From: Marinobacter segnicrescens
GTDB lineage: Bacteria; Pseudomonadota; Gammaproteobacteria; Pseudomonadales; Oleiphilaceae
Direction: 5' to 3'
Assembly (NCBI RefSeq): GCF_900111555.1
Contig: NZ_FOHZ01000006.1
Location: 143,303 to 207,302, forward strand
Length of the DNA: 64,000 nucleotides
Below the pieces are notes generated by a model. The model had not been told where the DNA came from, ran no database searches, and worked only from the letters and a program-made list of their open reading frames with translations. Position numbers and translations under genes: made by a program. Shown here in pieces: positions 36,972 through 46,419 of the stretch (positions within the stretch are counted from its first letter, which is position 1; each line of letters opens with the position of its first letter).

Positions 36972-38834
36972 TCAGTCTTCTTTCGGCAATGAGTTCAGGG
37001 TATCCAGAAAGGTCTTGCCATAGCGTTCCAGCTTCGCCGCCCCAACACCGCTGACCTGGGACATTTCGTCCAGGTCAGCGGGACGACGCTCCAGGAGCTC
37101 GTGCAATGTGGTGTCGTGGAAGATCACGAACGGCGGAACCCCTTGCTCGTCGGCCAGTTCCTTGCGCTTTGCCCGCAGGGCTTCCCAGCCAACCGGATCG
37201 GCAATGTGCTGGCTCCGTTCTGCGCCGGGCCTGGACGTGCGCCGGGACGCCTTTCGTTCCGGGTCCTTGCGCAGTTCCAGGGTGGCTTCTCCCCGCAGTA
37301 CCGAGCGGCATTGTTCAGTCAGGACCAGGGCGCCATAGCCTTCCGGGTCAGCACGCAGGTAACCGTTCGCGACCAATTGCCGGAACACCGATTTCCACTG
37401 GGTGGCGGATAGTTCAGTACCGATACCCCAGGTGGAGATCGCCTGGTGGCCGGCCTGGCGAATGCGGTCATTGTCCGCCCCCCGCAGCACGTCGATAACG
37501 TAGTTAACGCCGAACCGTTGCCCTGTTCGGTAAACGCAAGAAAGCGCCTTGCGCACGGCCTCAGTGCCGTCCCAGGTTTCAGGGGGCGTCAGGCAGGTAT
37601 CGCAGTTACCGCAAGGCTTCTCAAGCACATCGCCGAAATAGCGCAGCAAGGCCTGTCGGCGGCAGCTGGTGATCTCGCACAGGCCCAACATGGCGTCCAT
37701 CTTCTGGCGCTCGACCCGTTTGAAGTGATCATTACCCTGGGACGCCTCGAGCATCTGGCGCAGCTTGATGACATCCTGGAGGCCGTAGACCATCCAGGCC
37801 GTGGAGGGGTTGCCATCGCGACCGGCACGGCCTGTTTCCTGGTAATAGGCTTCCAGGCTTTTAGGCAGGTCCAGGTGGGCGACAAAGCGCACATCAGGCT
37901 TGTCGATGCCCATGCCGAAGGCAATCGTGGCCACCACGATCACACCGTCTTCCCGCAGGAATCGCTCCTGGTTTTCCGCCCGCTCGCCGGCAGCAAGGCC
38001 GGCGTGGTAGGGAAGGGCGTTATAACCTTTTTGCTGCAACAACCGGGCAGTAGCGTCCACCTTATTACGGGAAAGGCAGTAGACGATGCCGGAATCCCCT
38101 GCGTGCTCCTCGCGGATAAAGTCGAGCAACTGTGTGTTGGCGTTGGTCTTGGGGGCTATGCGGTATTGTATGTTGGGGCGGTCAAAGCCACTGATGAAGT
38201 GCCGGGCCTGCGTGAGGGAAAGCCGCTCGGCGATTTCCTTGCGGGTACGCTCATCAGCTGTTGCGGTGAGCGCGATTCGGGGAATAGCCGGGAATCGTTC
38301 GGCGAGCATACTCAGGCCAAGGTAGTCAGACCTGAAGTCGTGGCCCCACTGGGAAACACAGTGGGCCTCATCAATGGCAAACAGCGACAGCGAGGCACTT
38401 TCAAGAAGTTCCAGCATGCGTGGCTGCAACAGGCGCTCTGGCGCACAGTACAGTAGATCCAGCTCGCCACGGAGCAGGGTGTTCTCGGTTTGCCAGGCCT
38501 GCTCCGGAGCCATGGAAGAGTTGAGGAAAGCCGCCCGCACCCCGAGCTGATTGAGCGCTGCCACCTGGTCCTGCATCAGCGCGATCAGTGGAGAGATAAC
38601 AATGCCGGTGCCCGGACGAACCATGGCAGGTATCTGGTAGCAGAGGGATTTACCACCGCCCGTGGGCATCAGCACCAGGGCATTGCCCCCGTCGACCAAC
38701 TCGTGGACGATGTCGCCCTGCAACGGACGGAAAGTCTCGTAACCGAACACCTGGTGCAGTACCTGTTCCGGACTGACGGTGGGGGTTACAGGCTTTTCCG
38801 TGCTGAGACTGTCGAAATCCGCGTATTGGTCCAT
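36972..38834 (-). CDS. recQ: ATP-dependent DNA helicase RecQ
   Basis: 620 residues from the ATG at 38834 (MDQYADFD); the frame to 38930 adds 32 residues with no ribosome site. Walker [22 protein letters not shown] box [20 protein letters not shown], motif [15 protein letters not shown], an RQC zinc-binding cysteine set ([17 protein letters not shown] and CGNCDTC) and a C-terminal HRDC domain ([20 protein letters not shown]). A 3'-5' helicase of recombination and replication repair. Confidence 0.93.
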   Translation of the reverse strand: MDQYADFDSLSTEKPVTPTVSPEQVLHQVFGYETFRPLQGDIVHELVDGGNALVLMPTGGGKSLCYQIPAMVRPGTGIVISPLIALMQDQVAALNQLGVRAAFLNSSMAPEQAWQTENTLLRGELDLLYCAPERLLQPRMLELLESASLSLFAIDEAHCVSQWGHDFRSDYLGLSMLAERFPAIPRIALTATADERTRKEIAERLSLTQARHFISGFDRPNIQYRIAPKTNANTQLLDFIREEHAGDSGIVYCLSRNKVDATARLLQQKGYNALPYHAGLAAGERAENQERFLREDGVIVVATIAFGMGIDKPDVRFVAHLDLPKSLEAYYQETGRAGRDGNPSTAWMVYGLQDVIKLRQMLEASQGNDHFKRVERQKMDAMLGLCEITSCRRQALLRYFGDVLEKPCGNCDTCLTPPETWDGTEAVRKALSCVYRTGQRFGVNYVIDVLRGADNDRIRQAGHQAISTWGIGTELSATQWKSVFRQLVANGYLRADPEGYGALVLTEQCRSVLRGEATLELRKDPERKASRRTSRPGAERSQHIADPVGWEALRAKRKELADEQGVPPFVIFHDTTLHELLERRPADLDEMSQVSGVGAAKLERYGKTFLDTLNSLPKED

Positions 38835-39007
38835 GGGGTTGTGTGGCCGGTTCTGAAACGAAGCCGGGATGATACCAAAACCACCCCCCTGTTGTCGGGA
38901 GGAGGCACGATAAGCCCTGCCACGATACAATAGCGCGGTTTTTCACGCCGGCCCACCAGGCCGGAGCTTGTCGTTTTTCAAGAAAAGGCAACAAAAACAG
39001 GATCGTA

Positions 39008-40216
39008 ATGCAAGAATTTGATGCTATACGTCCCTATGGGGACGAAGAGGTCGAAGGCGCCGTAAAGCGTCTTTCCAACGACCCCGACTTCTTGTTGATG
39101 GTGGGCCGCTTCCGCTCGCCATTCCTGGCCCGCTGGTTGCCGGGCCTGCTGCGCAGACGGGTAAAGACCTGGCTTTGGAAACAGTTCGGCAGTGCCCGTA
39201 CCATCCGGGACATTCAGTTACGGGTGGCCGAACATGTCACCGAACTGGTCAACCGGACCACCACCAGGCTGACGTCGTCCGGACTGGATCGCCTGGATCC
39301 GAACAGTGCTTACCTGTTTATCTGCAATCACCGGGACATTGTCTTCGACCCCATGGTGGTCAACCACCTGCTGCACCTGCACGGGTTTGACACTACCCGC
39401 ATTGCCATAGGTGACAACCTGCTCAAGAACCCGGTGTTTGCCGAGATGATGCGCCTGAACAAGAGTTTTGTGGTGCAGCGGGACATCCAGAGCCCAAGGG
39501 AAATGCGACAGGTGTTCCTTACATTGTCGGGTTTTATCAACCATAGCCTGGACGATGGCCACAGCATCTGGATCGCCCAGCGGGAAGGCCGTGCCAAGGA
39601 CGGGGTTGACCTCACCGATCCGGCGATCATCAAGATGTTCTACATGAGTCGTAAAAAGGAGGGGCTGGGTTTTGCCGAAGCCATGAACCGCATGCGTATC
39701 GTGCCGGTATCCATAGCCTACGAGTACGACCCCTGTGATACCGACAAGGCGCGCGAGCTGGAAACCCGAGAGCGAACCGGCACTTATACCAAGGCGGAGA
39801 ACGAAGATTCCGAACAGATCGTCAAAGGGCTGACCGGTTTCAAGGGACACGTGCACGTGCACTTTGGGCTGCCGATTTCCGATGCGCCGGATAATGCCAG
39901 GGACCTGGCAGCCCTGATCGATGCCGAAATCCATGCCAACTACCACCTGCACGCGTCCAACCTGGTGGCCTACAACATGCGGGGCACGCACCCTTCGGCC
40001 CACGACACACCGGAAAACGTGAGCGAAGAGGTGATCACGGCCGAGAGTTGGACCCCGGCCGAACTTGAAGCTGCGGAGGAAGAGCTGGAACGACGGATCA
40101 ACGCCTGTGATGAGGCCATCCGACCCTACCTGGTTGCCATGTACGCCAATCCGGTCATCAGCTCCCTTACCGCACTGAACGCGCAACAAACGCACCAGAC
40201 GCAACCCGAGAGGTAG
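39008..40216 (+). CDS. 1-acyl-glycerol-3-phosphate acyltransferase-like (PlsC superfamily) protein
   Basis: 402 residues. The acyltransferase box reads CNHRDIVFDP, i.e. the catalytic H-D pair is present with an atypical 5-residue gap (HX5D); the later KSFVVQRDIQSPREM and SIWIAQREGRAKDGVD resemble motif III. The C-terminal 110 residues have an acidic/charged extension. Likely membrane-associated lipid acylation, substrate not known. Two bases separate it from the esterase gene, so the two are co-transcribed. Confidence 0.7.
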   Translation: MQEFDAIRPYGDEEVEGAVKRLSNDPDFLLMVGRFRSPFLARWLPGLLRRRVKTWLWKQFGSARTIRDIQLRVAEHVTELVNRTTTRLTSSGLDRLDPNSAYLFICNHRDIVFDPMVVNHLLHLHGFDTTRIAIGDNLLKNPVFAEMMRLNKSFVVQRDIQSPREMRQVFLTLSGFINHSLDDGHSIWIAQREGRAKDGVDLTDPAIIKMFYMSRKKEGLGFAEAMNRMRIVPVSIAYEYDPCDTDKARELETRERTGTYTKAENEDSEQIVKGLTGFKGHVHVHFGLPISDAPDNARDLAALIDAEIHANYHLHASNLVAYNMRGTHPSAHDTPENVSEEVITAESWTPAELEAAEEELERRINACDEAIRPYLVAMYANPVISSLTALNAQQTHQTQPER

Positions 40217-40217
40217 T

Positions 40218-40880
40218 ATGCAAAAGCTCGACTATATCCAGCTCGATACTGGCGAAAACCCGGGCGCAACCGTTATCTGGCTTCACGGCCTCGGTGCCAG
40301 TGGCCATGATTTCGAGCCGGTGGTTCCCGAGCTGGGTCTGCCACAGGACGCCAGTGTGCGCTTTATTTTCCCCCACGCACCGGACCTGCCCGTAACCATC
40401 AACGGCGGTATCCGTATGCCTGCCTGGTACGACATCAAGTCGCTGGAGCTGGGCAGGACTGTGGATAAAGACCAACTGATGGCATCCGCCGACTCGGTCG
40501 CCGCCCTGGTGGAGCAGGAAATCGAGCGGGGCGTCAAGCCGGAGCGCATTGTGATTGCAGGCTTTTCCCAGGGTGGGGCGGTTGCCTATGAGCTGGGTCT
40601 GAGCTATCCGAAGCGACTGGCAGGCATCCTCGCGCTGTCCACCTATTTTGCGACAGCAGACTCGGTTACCTGTTCAGAGGCCAATCGGGACATCCCCATC
40701 AGCGTATTCCACGGTACCCATGACCCTATGGTACCGGAGGCCCTGGGACAGGATTCCGTCGCGAAACTTCGGGACATGGGCTACAGCGTGGAATACGAGA
40801 CCTATCCCATGGAACACGCCGTCTGCCTGGAAGAAATCCACGCCATCGGACGGTTTCTGCGCAACGTTCTGGCCCTGTGA
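40218..40880 (+). CDS. Alpha/beta-hydrolase carboxylesterase (YpfH/acyl-protein thioesterase-like)
   Basis: 220 residues. The oxyanion loop TVIWLHGLGASGHDFEPVV and nucleophile elbow IAGFSQGGAVAYELG (GxSxG, S at centre) are family-typical; a catalytic D (FHGTHDPMVPEAL) and H (PMEHAVCLEE) follow. This carboxylesterase class acts on short-chain esters, or removes acyl groups from proteins. Stop codon overlaps the start of the next gene as GTGA. Confidence 0.88.
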   Translation: MQKLDYIQLDTGENPGATVIWLHGLGASGHDFEPVVPELGLPQDASVRFIFPHAPDLPVTINGGIRMPAWYDIKSLELGRTVDKDQLMASADSVAALVEQEIERGVKPERIVIAGFSQGGAVAYELGLSYPKRLAGILALSTYFATADSVTCSEANRDIPISVFHGTHDPMVPEALGQDSVAKLRDMGYSVEYETYPMEHAVCLEEIHAIGRFLRNVLAL

Positions 40881-41461
40881 ATCACTTCGCCCATCTTTAC
40901 CTTGCCCACCCCTCGGTAGAATCCCGGGTGGGCAACCTGTTGGGTGATTTCGCCCGGGGCCTGGACCCGGAACAGCTACCCGCACCTGTGCGGTCCGGGC
41001 TTGAGCACCATCGGGCGGTGGATGCCTTTACCGACGCTCACCCGGAGGTGCTGGCTTGCAAGGCGCTGTTTTCGTCGAGTCGGCGCCGCTTCGCTGGTAT
41101 TGCCCTGGATATCCTGTTTGACCACTATCTGCTGCGCCATTGGGATCGATTTGGCCACTGCAATAAAAGCGGCTTCATCCATGAGCTGTACCGCGACCTG
41201 GAGCAGGGCGCAGGCCTGATGCCCGAAGAGATGGCAAAGGTAACCCGAAGAATGGTCAACCACGACTGGTTCCACGCCTACCAGGACCTGGACAAGGTTG
41301 GCATGGCCATGGACCGTGTGGCTCAACGGATCCGATTCCGTCATCAGTTTGCTGGCATTATCGAGGAAATCCGTCCCCTCGACGATGAACTCGAAGCCCG
41401 TTTCCTGGCCTTCTTCCCGGACCTCAAAGCTTTCAGCGATGCCCGAGGCCTGGGCAACTGA
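40877..41461 (+). CDS. acpH: Acyl carrier protein phosphodiesterase
   Basis: 194 residues of the AcpH family, which removes 4'-phosphopantetheine from holo-ACP. Diagnostic segments: MNHFAHLYLAHPSVESRVGN, LLGDFARG, LEHHRAVDAFTDAHPEV, and GIALDILFDHYLLRHW (conserved His/Asp metal-binding pairs). The start is GTG, overlapping the esterase stop by four bases. Confidence 0.88.
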   Translation: MNHFAHLYLAHPSVESRVGNLLGDFARGLDPEQLPAPVRSGLEHHRAVDAFTDAHPEVLACKALFSSSRRRFAGIALDILFDHYLLRHWDRFGHCNKSGFIHELYRDLEQGAGLMPEEMAKVTRRMVNHDWFHAYQDLDKVGMAMDRVAQRIRFRHQFAGIIEEIRPLDDELEARFLAFFPDLKAFSDARGLGN

Positions 41462-41583
41462 AAAACTCTCCATAATCCGGACACATGACAGTCACCGCCA
41501 GTCTGGTAACCTCGACTTTCTTCAAGTCCTGTTCCGCTTGATAAGCGGTTAGCACGGAGTTCCACCACCCAGGGAGCAAGGGC

Positions 41584-42720
41584 ATGTTTACCCGACTGGA
41601 ATCCTTGCGGGGGCTCGCGGCCATCATGGTCGTGCTTTACCATTCGCCGTTCCGCTTTGGTGAAACCTCCGCTCCGATCATCACCAACAGCTATCTGTTT
41701 GTTGATTTCTTCTTTGTACTGTCCGGATTCGTCATGGCCTATGCCTACGGCGACAAGATACGTGGTGGTATGGGGTTTGGTGAGTACGTAACCCTGCGCC
41801 TGGGGCGGCTGTATCCACTGCACCTGTTCACCCTGATGCTGTGGGTGCCTTACATACTGATCAAACAGTACCTGTATGAAACCGGGTTTGGCGGCACCAG
41901 TCAGCTGGACGAGAACAACCCGACTACTTTCATTACCAACCTGTTCCTGATCCATGGCCTTGGTGTTAACGACTCACTCAGCTGGAACCAGCCCAGCTGG
42001 AGTATCAGTACCGAATTCTTCGCCTATATCGCCTTTTTCCTCACCGCTGTCACCATCGACCGGGGCCGTCGTCTTTGGTTACCACTGGCGCTTTCAGCGG
42101 GTTTTTACGGGTTTATTTTCCTGGTAGTCCGCCCCGATGAACTACAGATTACCTACGACTTCGGATTGATCCGGTGCTTGGCTGCTTTCTACCTCGGGGT
42201 TTTTGTGTACCGATTGAGGCGTGTGGGAACGCCCGATACGCTTTCGCCCGCCACGTTGACGGCGCTGGAACTGGCGGCTTTTGCCACCATGATTGGCACC
42301 GTTGTGGCGTCCGACGATGGCTACCTGATGATCGTGGCCGCCATGGCCAGCTTCGCGTTCACCGTATTTGTCTTTGCGGCAAAGGGTGGGGGGCTTGTCA
42401 GCCGGCTGCTGGACCTGGACCTGATTCGGAAGATCGGCATCTGGTCCTTCTCCATCTATATGATGCACCGGCTGCTGCAGTTCGGCGTGTCCAACGTGTT
42501 CGAATTTGTTCTGGGTATTAACCCCAAAGCCCCTACCGGGTGGACTTCTGTCGCTCTCAATAGCGCCATGCTGATTCTCATCATTTACCTGTCCCGCTAT
42601 AGCTATGAGTGGGTAGAAAAGCCTTCTCGGGACTGGGTGAAGAATCGGCTTCGTCGTCAGGAACTCGCTGTATCGGACCGTACACAGCCGGCCTCCGGCA
42701 CCGGCAAATTACAGGACTGA
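41584..42720 (+). CDS. Acyltransferase family 3 membrane protein
   Basis: 378 residues with about ten membrane segments. LESLRGLAAIMVVLYHSPF (the R and H of the acyltransferase-3 signature), FFFVLSGFVMAYAYGD and PSWSISTEFFAYI are diagnostic. These proteins transfer acetyl or other acyl groups to surface polysaccharides or lipids. It stands alone; ribosome site GGGAGC upstream of the ATG. Confidence 0.85.
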   Translation: MFTRLESLRGLAAIMVVLYHSPFRFGETSAPIITNSYLFVDFFFVLSGFVMAYAYGDKIRGGMGFGEYVTLRLGRLYPLHLFTLMLWVPYILIKQYLYETGFGGTSQLDENNPTTFITNLFLIHGLGVNDSLSWNQPSWSISTEFFAYIAFFLTAVTIDRGRRLWLPLALSAGFYGFIFLVVRPDELQITYDFGLIRCLAAFYLGVFVYRLRRVGTPDTLSPATLTALELAAFATMIGTVVASDDGYLMIVAAMASFAFTVFVFAAKGGGLVSRLLDLDLIRKIGIWSFSIYMMHRLLQFGVSNVFEFVLGINPKAPTGWTSVALNSAMLILIIYLSRYSYEWVEKPSRDWVKNRLRRQELAVSDRTQPASGTGKLQD

Positions 42721-42810
42721 AACTGAACTTTGTGAATCGGGTCACGTAAAGTTTTGGCAAGCGGCTTAATGACAAGGCTGAACGTTTACGGATAGAGGAG
42801 GTAGGCACCT

Positions 42811-43416
42811 ATGGTTCCGAAGAGGTCATTGAGAGGTTTCGCCCTGGGGTTGATCGCGGCAGTCGGGCTGACGTTTCAGGTTGGTGCCACGGCTTCCACA
42901 AAGGACCAGGCAAAGCCCGACCCTGAGCGCATGGGCTTCGTCGAATGGGTGGTGATGAAAGACACCGGCCTGCGCATGAAGGCCCGTCTGGACACCGGCG
43001 CCAAGACCTCTTCGCTGCACGCTACGGATATTGAAGGTTTCGAGAAGGACGGCGGAGACTGGGTAAGGTTTCGCCTGCCACTGGATGACCACAACGATAT
43101 CGACTCACCGGAAAATAAAGGCATAGTGCTGGAATTCGAGCGGCCAGTAGAGCGCACCGTGCTCATAAAACGCAAGGGGGCGCCCTCCCAGCAGCGTTAC
43201 GTTGTTCGTATGGAGTTCTGTATTGCAGGCAAAATCCATGAAACCCAGTTTTCCCTGACTGATCGCGGACGTTTTACCTATCCCGCCTTGCTCGGACGTC
43301 GATTCATGGGTGATGACAACGTGCTGGTGGATTCCACGGACAGCTTCCTGGCGGAGGCCGAGTGCGAGTACAACGCTATCGAAAAGATCGCTGAACTACC
43401 GGAAGCCAAGAGCTGA
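42811..43416 (+). CDS. Retropepsin-like ATP-dependent zinc protease family (RimK-associated, DUF785) protein
   Basis: 201 residues with a signal peptide (FALGLIAAVGLTFQVGATA). The aspartic-protease-like motif LDTGAKTSSLHATDI places D61 as the likely catalytic residue; MGFVEWVVM and LTDRGRFTYPALLGRRFM also match the family. It was named after its neighbourhood with RimK ligases; no RimK gene is nearby here. Substrate unknown. Probably periplasmic. Confidence 0.75.
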   Translation: MVPKRSLRGFALGLIAAVGLTFQVGATASTKDQAKPDPERMGFVEWVVMKDTGLRMKARLDTGAKTSSLHATDIEGFEKDGGDWVRFRLPLDDHNDIDSPENKGIVLEFERPVERTVLIKRKGAPSQQRYVVRMEFCIAGKIHETQFSLTDRGRFTYPALLGRRFMGDDNVLVDSTDSFLAEAECEYNAIEKIAELPEAKS

Positions 43417-43500
43417 AGCTGACAGATGATGATCATCAGGTCATTCGGAAAGCGCCTGGTGTCCCGTCTGGGTAATCCGTTAAATCAGGAGGATGAAACG

Positions 43501-43731
43501 ATGCCATACCGCAACAACAGCGAACTGCCCGACAATGTAAAGGACAACCTGCCGTCACACGCCCAGGAAATTTATCGTAAAGCCTTCAACTCTGCCTGGG
43601 ACGAATACAAGGACCCGGATGACCGCCGGGGCGACTCTGGCCGTGAAGAAACAGCACACCGCGTAGCCTGGTCGGCGGTAAAGCAGGAATACCATAAGGA
43701 GGGTGATCGCTGGGTGAGAGACAAGGACTGA
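43501..43731 (+). CDS. ChaB family protein
   Basis: 76 residues: MPYRNNSELPDNVKDNLPSH and EIYRKAFNSAWDEYKD then EETAHRVAWSAVKQEY, i.e. the ChaB motif (PF06150), a small cytosolic protein once linked to cation transport regulation. The start at 43501 is set by CAGGAGGATG just upstream; the frame extends to 43426 without one. Confidence 0.85.
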   Translation: MPYRNNSELPDNVKDNLPSHAQEIYRKAFNSAWDEYKDPDDRRGDSGREETAHRVAWSAVKQEYHKEGDRWVRDKD

Positions 43732-43808
43732 TATACCTGTTTGATTTCCTTGCGCCGATTGACCATATTTAGGGTCCGAATCAGCACATCGGAGCCAGGA
43801 GTGCATCA

Positions 43809-44789
43809 ATGAAATACCGGCGTCTGGGCAATAGCGGCCTGAAAGTATCTCCCTTGTGTCTGGGCACCATGACCTATGGGACCCCGGAGTGGCGTGAATG
43901 GGTGCTGGACGAACAGGCCAGCCGACCGTTCCTGAAAAAGGCACTGGATGCTGGCATCAACTTCTTCGATACCGCAGACATGTACTCCGAGGGGCAATCG
44001 GAACGGGTGGTCGGTGGCGCATTGATGGACTATGCCGACCGTGAGGAGTTTGTCCTGGCCACCAAGGTATTCATGCCGATCGGAAAGGGCGCCAATCGTG
44101 GCGGCCTGTCCCGCAAGCACATCATGGACGCCATTGACCGGTCCCTTCAGCGGCTGGGAACAGACTACATCGACCTCTATCAGATTCACCGATGGGACTA
44201 CGACACACCCATCGAGGAAACCATGGAAGCGCTTCACGATGTCGTGAAGGCAGGCAAGGCCCGCTACATTGGTGCTTCATCCATGTTTGCCTGGCAGTTT
44301 GCCAAGGCCCAGCATGTCGCAGAGCGCAACGGCTGGACGCGATTTGTCAGCATGCAGCCCATGTACAACCTGATCTATCGGGAAGAGGAACGGGAGATGT
44401 TTCCACTCTGCCATGATCAGGGCGTGGGCGTTATACCCTGGAGCCCGCTGGCACGTGGCGTCCTTGCTGGCAAGGCTCAGGGGCAGGGCGCGGCAACCAC
44501 CCGTGGACGTACCGACGAGAACACCCGTAAATGGCACCTGGGGAGCGATATTGACCAGCCAGTCATCAGCGCCCTGGAAGCGATCTCCAAAGAGCGAAAC
44601 CTGCCCATGGCCCAGATTGCACTGGCATGGGTGGCCGCCAACCCGGTCGTCACCGCACCCATTGTCGGTGTCGGCAAGGAACAGCAACTCGACGACGCAC
44701 TGGCGTCCCTGCAAATCCAGTTGACCACCGAGGAGAAGGAGCGCCTCGAAGAACACTATGTTCCCCACGAGGTTGCCGGGCATGCTTGA
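43809..44789 (+). CDS. Aldo/keto reductase
   Basis: 326 residues, TIM-barrel NADPH-dependent reductase of carbonyl compounds. Catalytic tetrad residues are visible in FFDTADMYSEG (D, Y), FVLATKVF (K) and YQIHRWDYD (H). C-terminal NADP-binding PIVGVGKEQQLDDALASL. N-terminus MKYRRLGNSGLKVSPLCLGT is usual. Followed 55 bases later by the dehydrogenase gene, same strand, possibly co-transcribed. Confidence 0.9.
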   Translation: MKYRRLGNSGLKVSPLCLGTMTYGTPEWREWVLDEQASRPFLKKALDAGINFFDTADMYSEGQSERVVGGALMDYADREEFVLATKVFMPIGKGANRGGLSRKHIMDAIDRSLQRLGTDYIDLYQIHRWDYDTPIEETMEALHDVVKAGKARYIGASSMFAWQFAKAQHVAERNGWTRFVSMQPMYNLIYREEEREMFPLCHDQGVGVIPWSPLARGVLAGKAQGQGAATTRGRTDENTRKWHLGSDIDQPVISALEAISKERNLPMAQIALAWVAANPVVTAPIVGVGKEQQLDDALASLQIQLTTEEKERLEEHYVPHEVAGHA

Positions 44790-44844
44790 TCAATGCGCTC
44801 ATCGACTCTGAAGCCCATTTGAGTTCAAGAAAAGGAGCGCGGTA

Positions 44845-45777
44845 ATGGCCATTGATATCCTGATAGCAGGGCGTTTACCCCCGAACGTACTCCCCCAGCT
44901 GGAAAAACGATTCCGACTGCACCAACTGCCGGAAGAAAGGAATGAGGCCGGCGCCTTCCTGCAGCAAGTGGGCGGATCTATCCGGGGGATGTTGACCAAT
45001 GCCGCACAGGGGGCGCCGGAACAACTGCTGAGCGCGTTACCGAAGCTGGAGATTATTTCGTCGTCCGGGGTGGGAACCGATGCGCTCAACATGGATATAG
45101 CCGAAGCCAGGGGAATCAGTGTCAGAACCACGCCCGGGGTGCTCACAGAAGATGTTGCCGACGGTGCCATTGCCCTGATGCTGGCGACGAGCCGGCGGCT
45201 CATGCAGGCCGAGCGAAATGTCCGCGCCGGTCGCTGGCTGAAAGATCTTCCGCTAGGGAACCGAATGACGGGCAAACGCCTGGGTATTCTTGGCCTGGGC
45301 AAGATCGGACAAGCGCTCGCAAAGCGGGCGGCGGCATTTGACATGCCCATTGCCTACCATCAGCGTAACCGCAATCCCGACGTTCCATATGCCTATCACG
45401 ATTCCGTCGTGTCATTGGCGGAGGCCAGTGACTTTCTGGTGGTCATCGTCCCTGGCGGTCCCGCCACGGAAAACATGGTAGACGGGAAGGTATTCGACGC
45501 CCTGGGGCCAGAGGGCATATTGGTAAATGTGGGCCGCGGCAGCACCGTAGACCAACCGGAGCTTATCCGTGCCCTGGAGCAGGGTCGCATTCGGGCTGCC
45601 GGCCTTGACGTACTGGCGGATGAGCCCCACGTACCGGACGCCTTGCTCGAGCTGGAGAATGTTGTGCTGACTCCGCACTACGCCAGCGGTACAACCGAGA
45701 CCCGGCTGGCGATGGGGCAGCGGGTGGTGGATAACCTGCTGGAGTATTTTGAGGCCGAGTTACAGGGGGCCGATTAA
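44845..45777 (+). CDS. D-2-hydroxyacid dehydrogenase (glyoxylate/hydroxypyruvate reductase-like)
   Basis: 310 residues. Rossmann motif ILGLGKIGQALAKRAAAF, substrate arginine in LVNVGRGSTVD, glutamate in DVLADEPHVPDALLE and catalytic histidine in VVLTPHYASGTTETR. Cytosolic reduction of glyoxylate or hydroxypyruvate is likely. It is the last ordinary chromosomal gene before the AT-rich accessory region. Confidence 0.9.
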   Translation: MAIDILIAGRLPPNVLPQLEKRFRLHQLPEERNEAGAFLQQVGGSIRGMLTNAAQGAPEQLLSALPKLEIISSSGVGTDALNMDIAEARGISVRTTPGVLTEDVADGAIALMLATSRRLMQAERNVRAGRWLKDLPLGNRMTGKRLGILGLGKIGQALAKRAAAFDMPIAYHQRNRNPDVPYAYHDSVVSLAEASDFLVVIVPGGPATENMVDGKVFDALGPEGILVNVGRGSTVDQPELIRALEQGRIRAAGLDVLADEPHVPDALLELENVVLTPHYASGTTETRLAMGQRVVDNLLEYFEAELQGAD

Positions 45778-45879
45778 ACGGAGTACTCGTCCTCGCATCC
45801 ATATCGCATTTAACATAATATACATTATGCGCAGTACGGTATGGGGTGCTGTTTCAAAAACAACGTCGATTTGGACGAC

Positions 45880-45938
45880 CACAGAAAGTGCTAAAGAATA
45901 GCCACAGAAAGTACTAAATTTTCACAAGAAACACTAAA
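45880..45938 (+). repeat. Three spaced direct repeats, possible Tn7-family transposon end
   Basis: CACAGAAAGTGCTAAA (45880-45895), CACAGAAAGTACTAAA (45903-45918) and CACAAGAAACACTAAA (45923-45938) recur with periods of 23 and 20 bases, right beside the last chromosomal gene. Arrays of about 20-bp repeats spaced this way at element tips are the TnsB-binding sites of Tn7-like transposons. I did not find the inverted copies at the far end within the window. Repeat 1 to repeat 2 differ by one base, repeat 3 is looser. Confidence 0.55.
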
Positions 45939-45939
45939 T

Positions 45940-46419
45940 CCGTCGCCCACTCGACTATCTCTATGTTTCTGGAGGATTTTTTAGGATTCTGTCAATTACA
46001 CTTTTTTTGAGCTTCGAAGTCAGGAATGCGCGCAACCGTTTCCGATTGAATGCAACTGGCCTGATGACACTACTGCATCTGGTTGACGCCTCCGTGAGAA
46101 TACAAACCGTTGGTTTGGAATGGCGAAAAACACGAGGTTTTACGCCCTCGCTGTCGTTTCGTTGGAGCGATGAAGGTGTGCACGTTCAAATCCCGAGTCC
46201 TGGATCTGTCTCTGATTACCGTGCTTGTATACGAGGGGCTGTTCGCAGAATGACGACAATGAGAGCATGCGTTCGTTAGTCGAGGCTCAGCTGCCCATGA
46301 CTGCCCTTAGCGTCCACTTTCCTGTTCAATTGCGAAAAATCCGTTAAAATAACATTATTACGGATTTTGTTTTCGCCCTTTCCTTCTGCATCGATGCGTT
46401 ACCAGGAGCCCATTTAATA
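45940..46419. other. Non-coding boundary stretch before the broken integrase
   Basis: About 480 AT-rich bases between the repeats and the integrase. It holds a doubtful TTG-started reading frame of 90 codons (46007-46279) with no recognisable motif and, at 46336-46368, an inverted repeat described separately. I see no confident gene. Confidence 0.4.
46336..46368. repeat. Inverted repeat upstream of the integrase
   Basis: AAAATCCGT and ACGGATTTT, perfect 9-bp arms around a 15-base AT-rich spacer, 51 bases before the integrase start. It may be an operator or a tyrosine-recombinase core-type site. Confidence 0.5.

Noticed and set aside
46007..46279. 90-codon TTG-started frame in the boundary region
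   Set aside because: No known motif, no ribosome site and unconvincing composition; listed only as part of the non-coding stretch.
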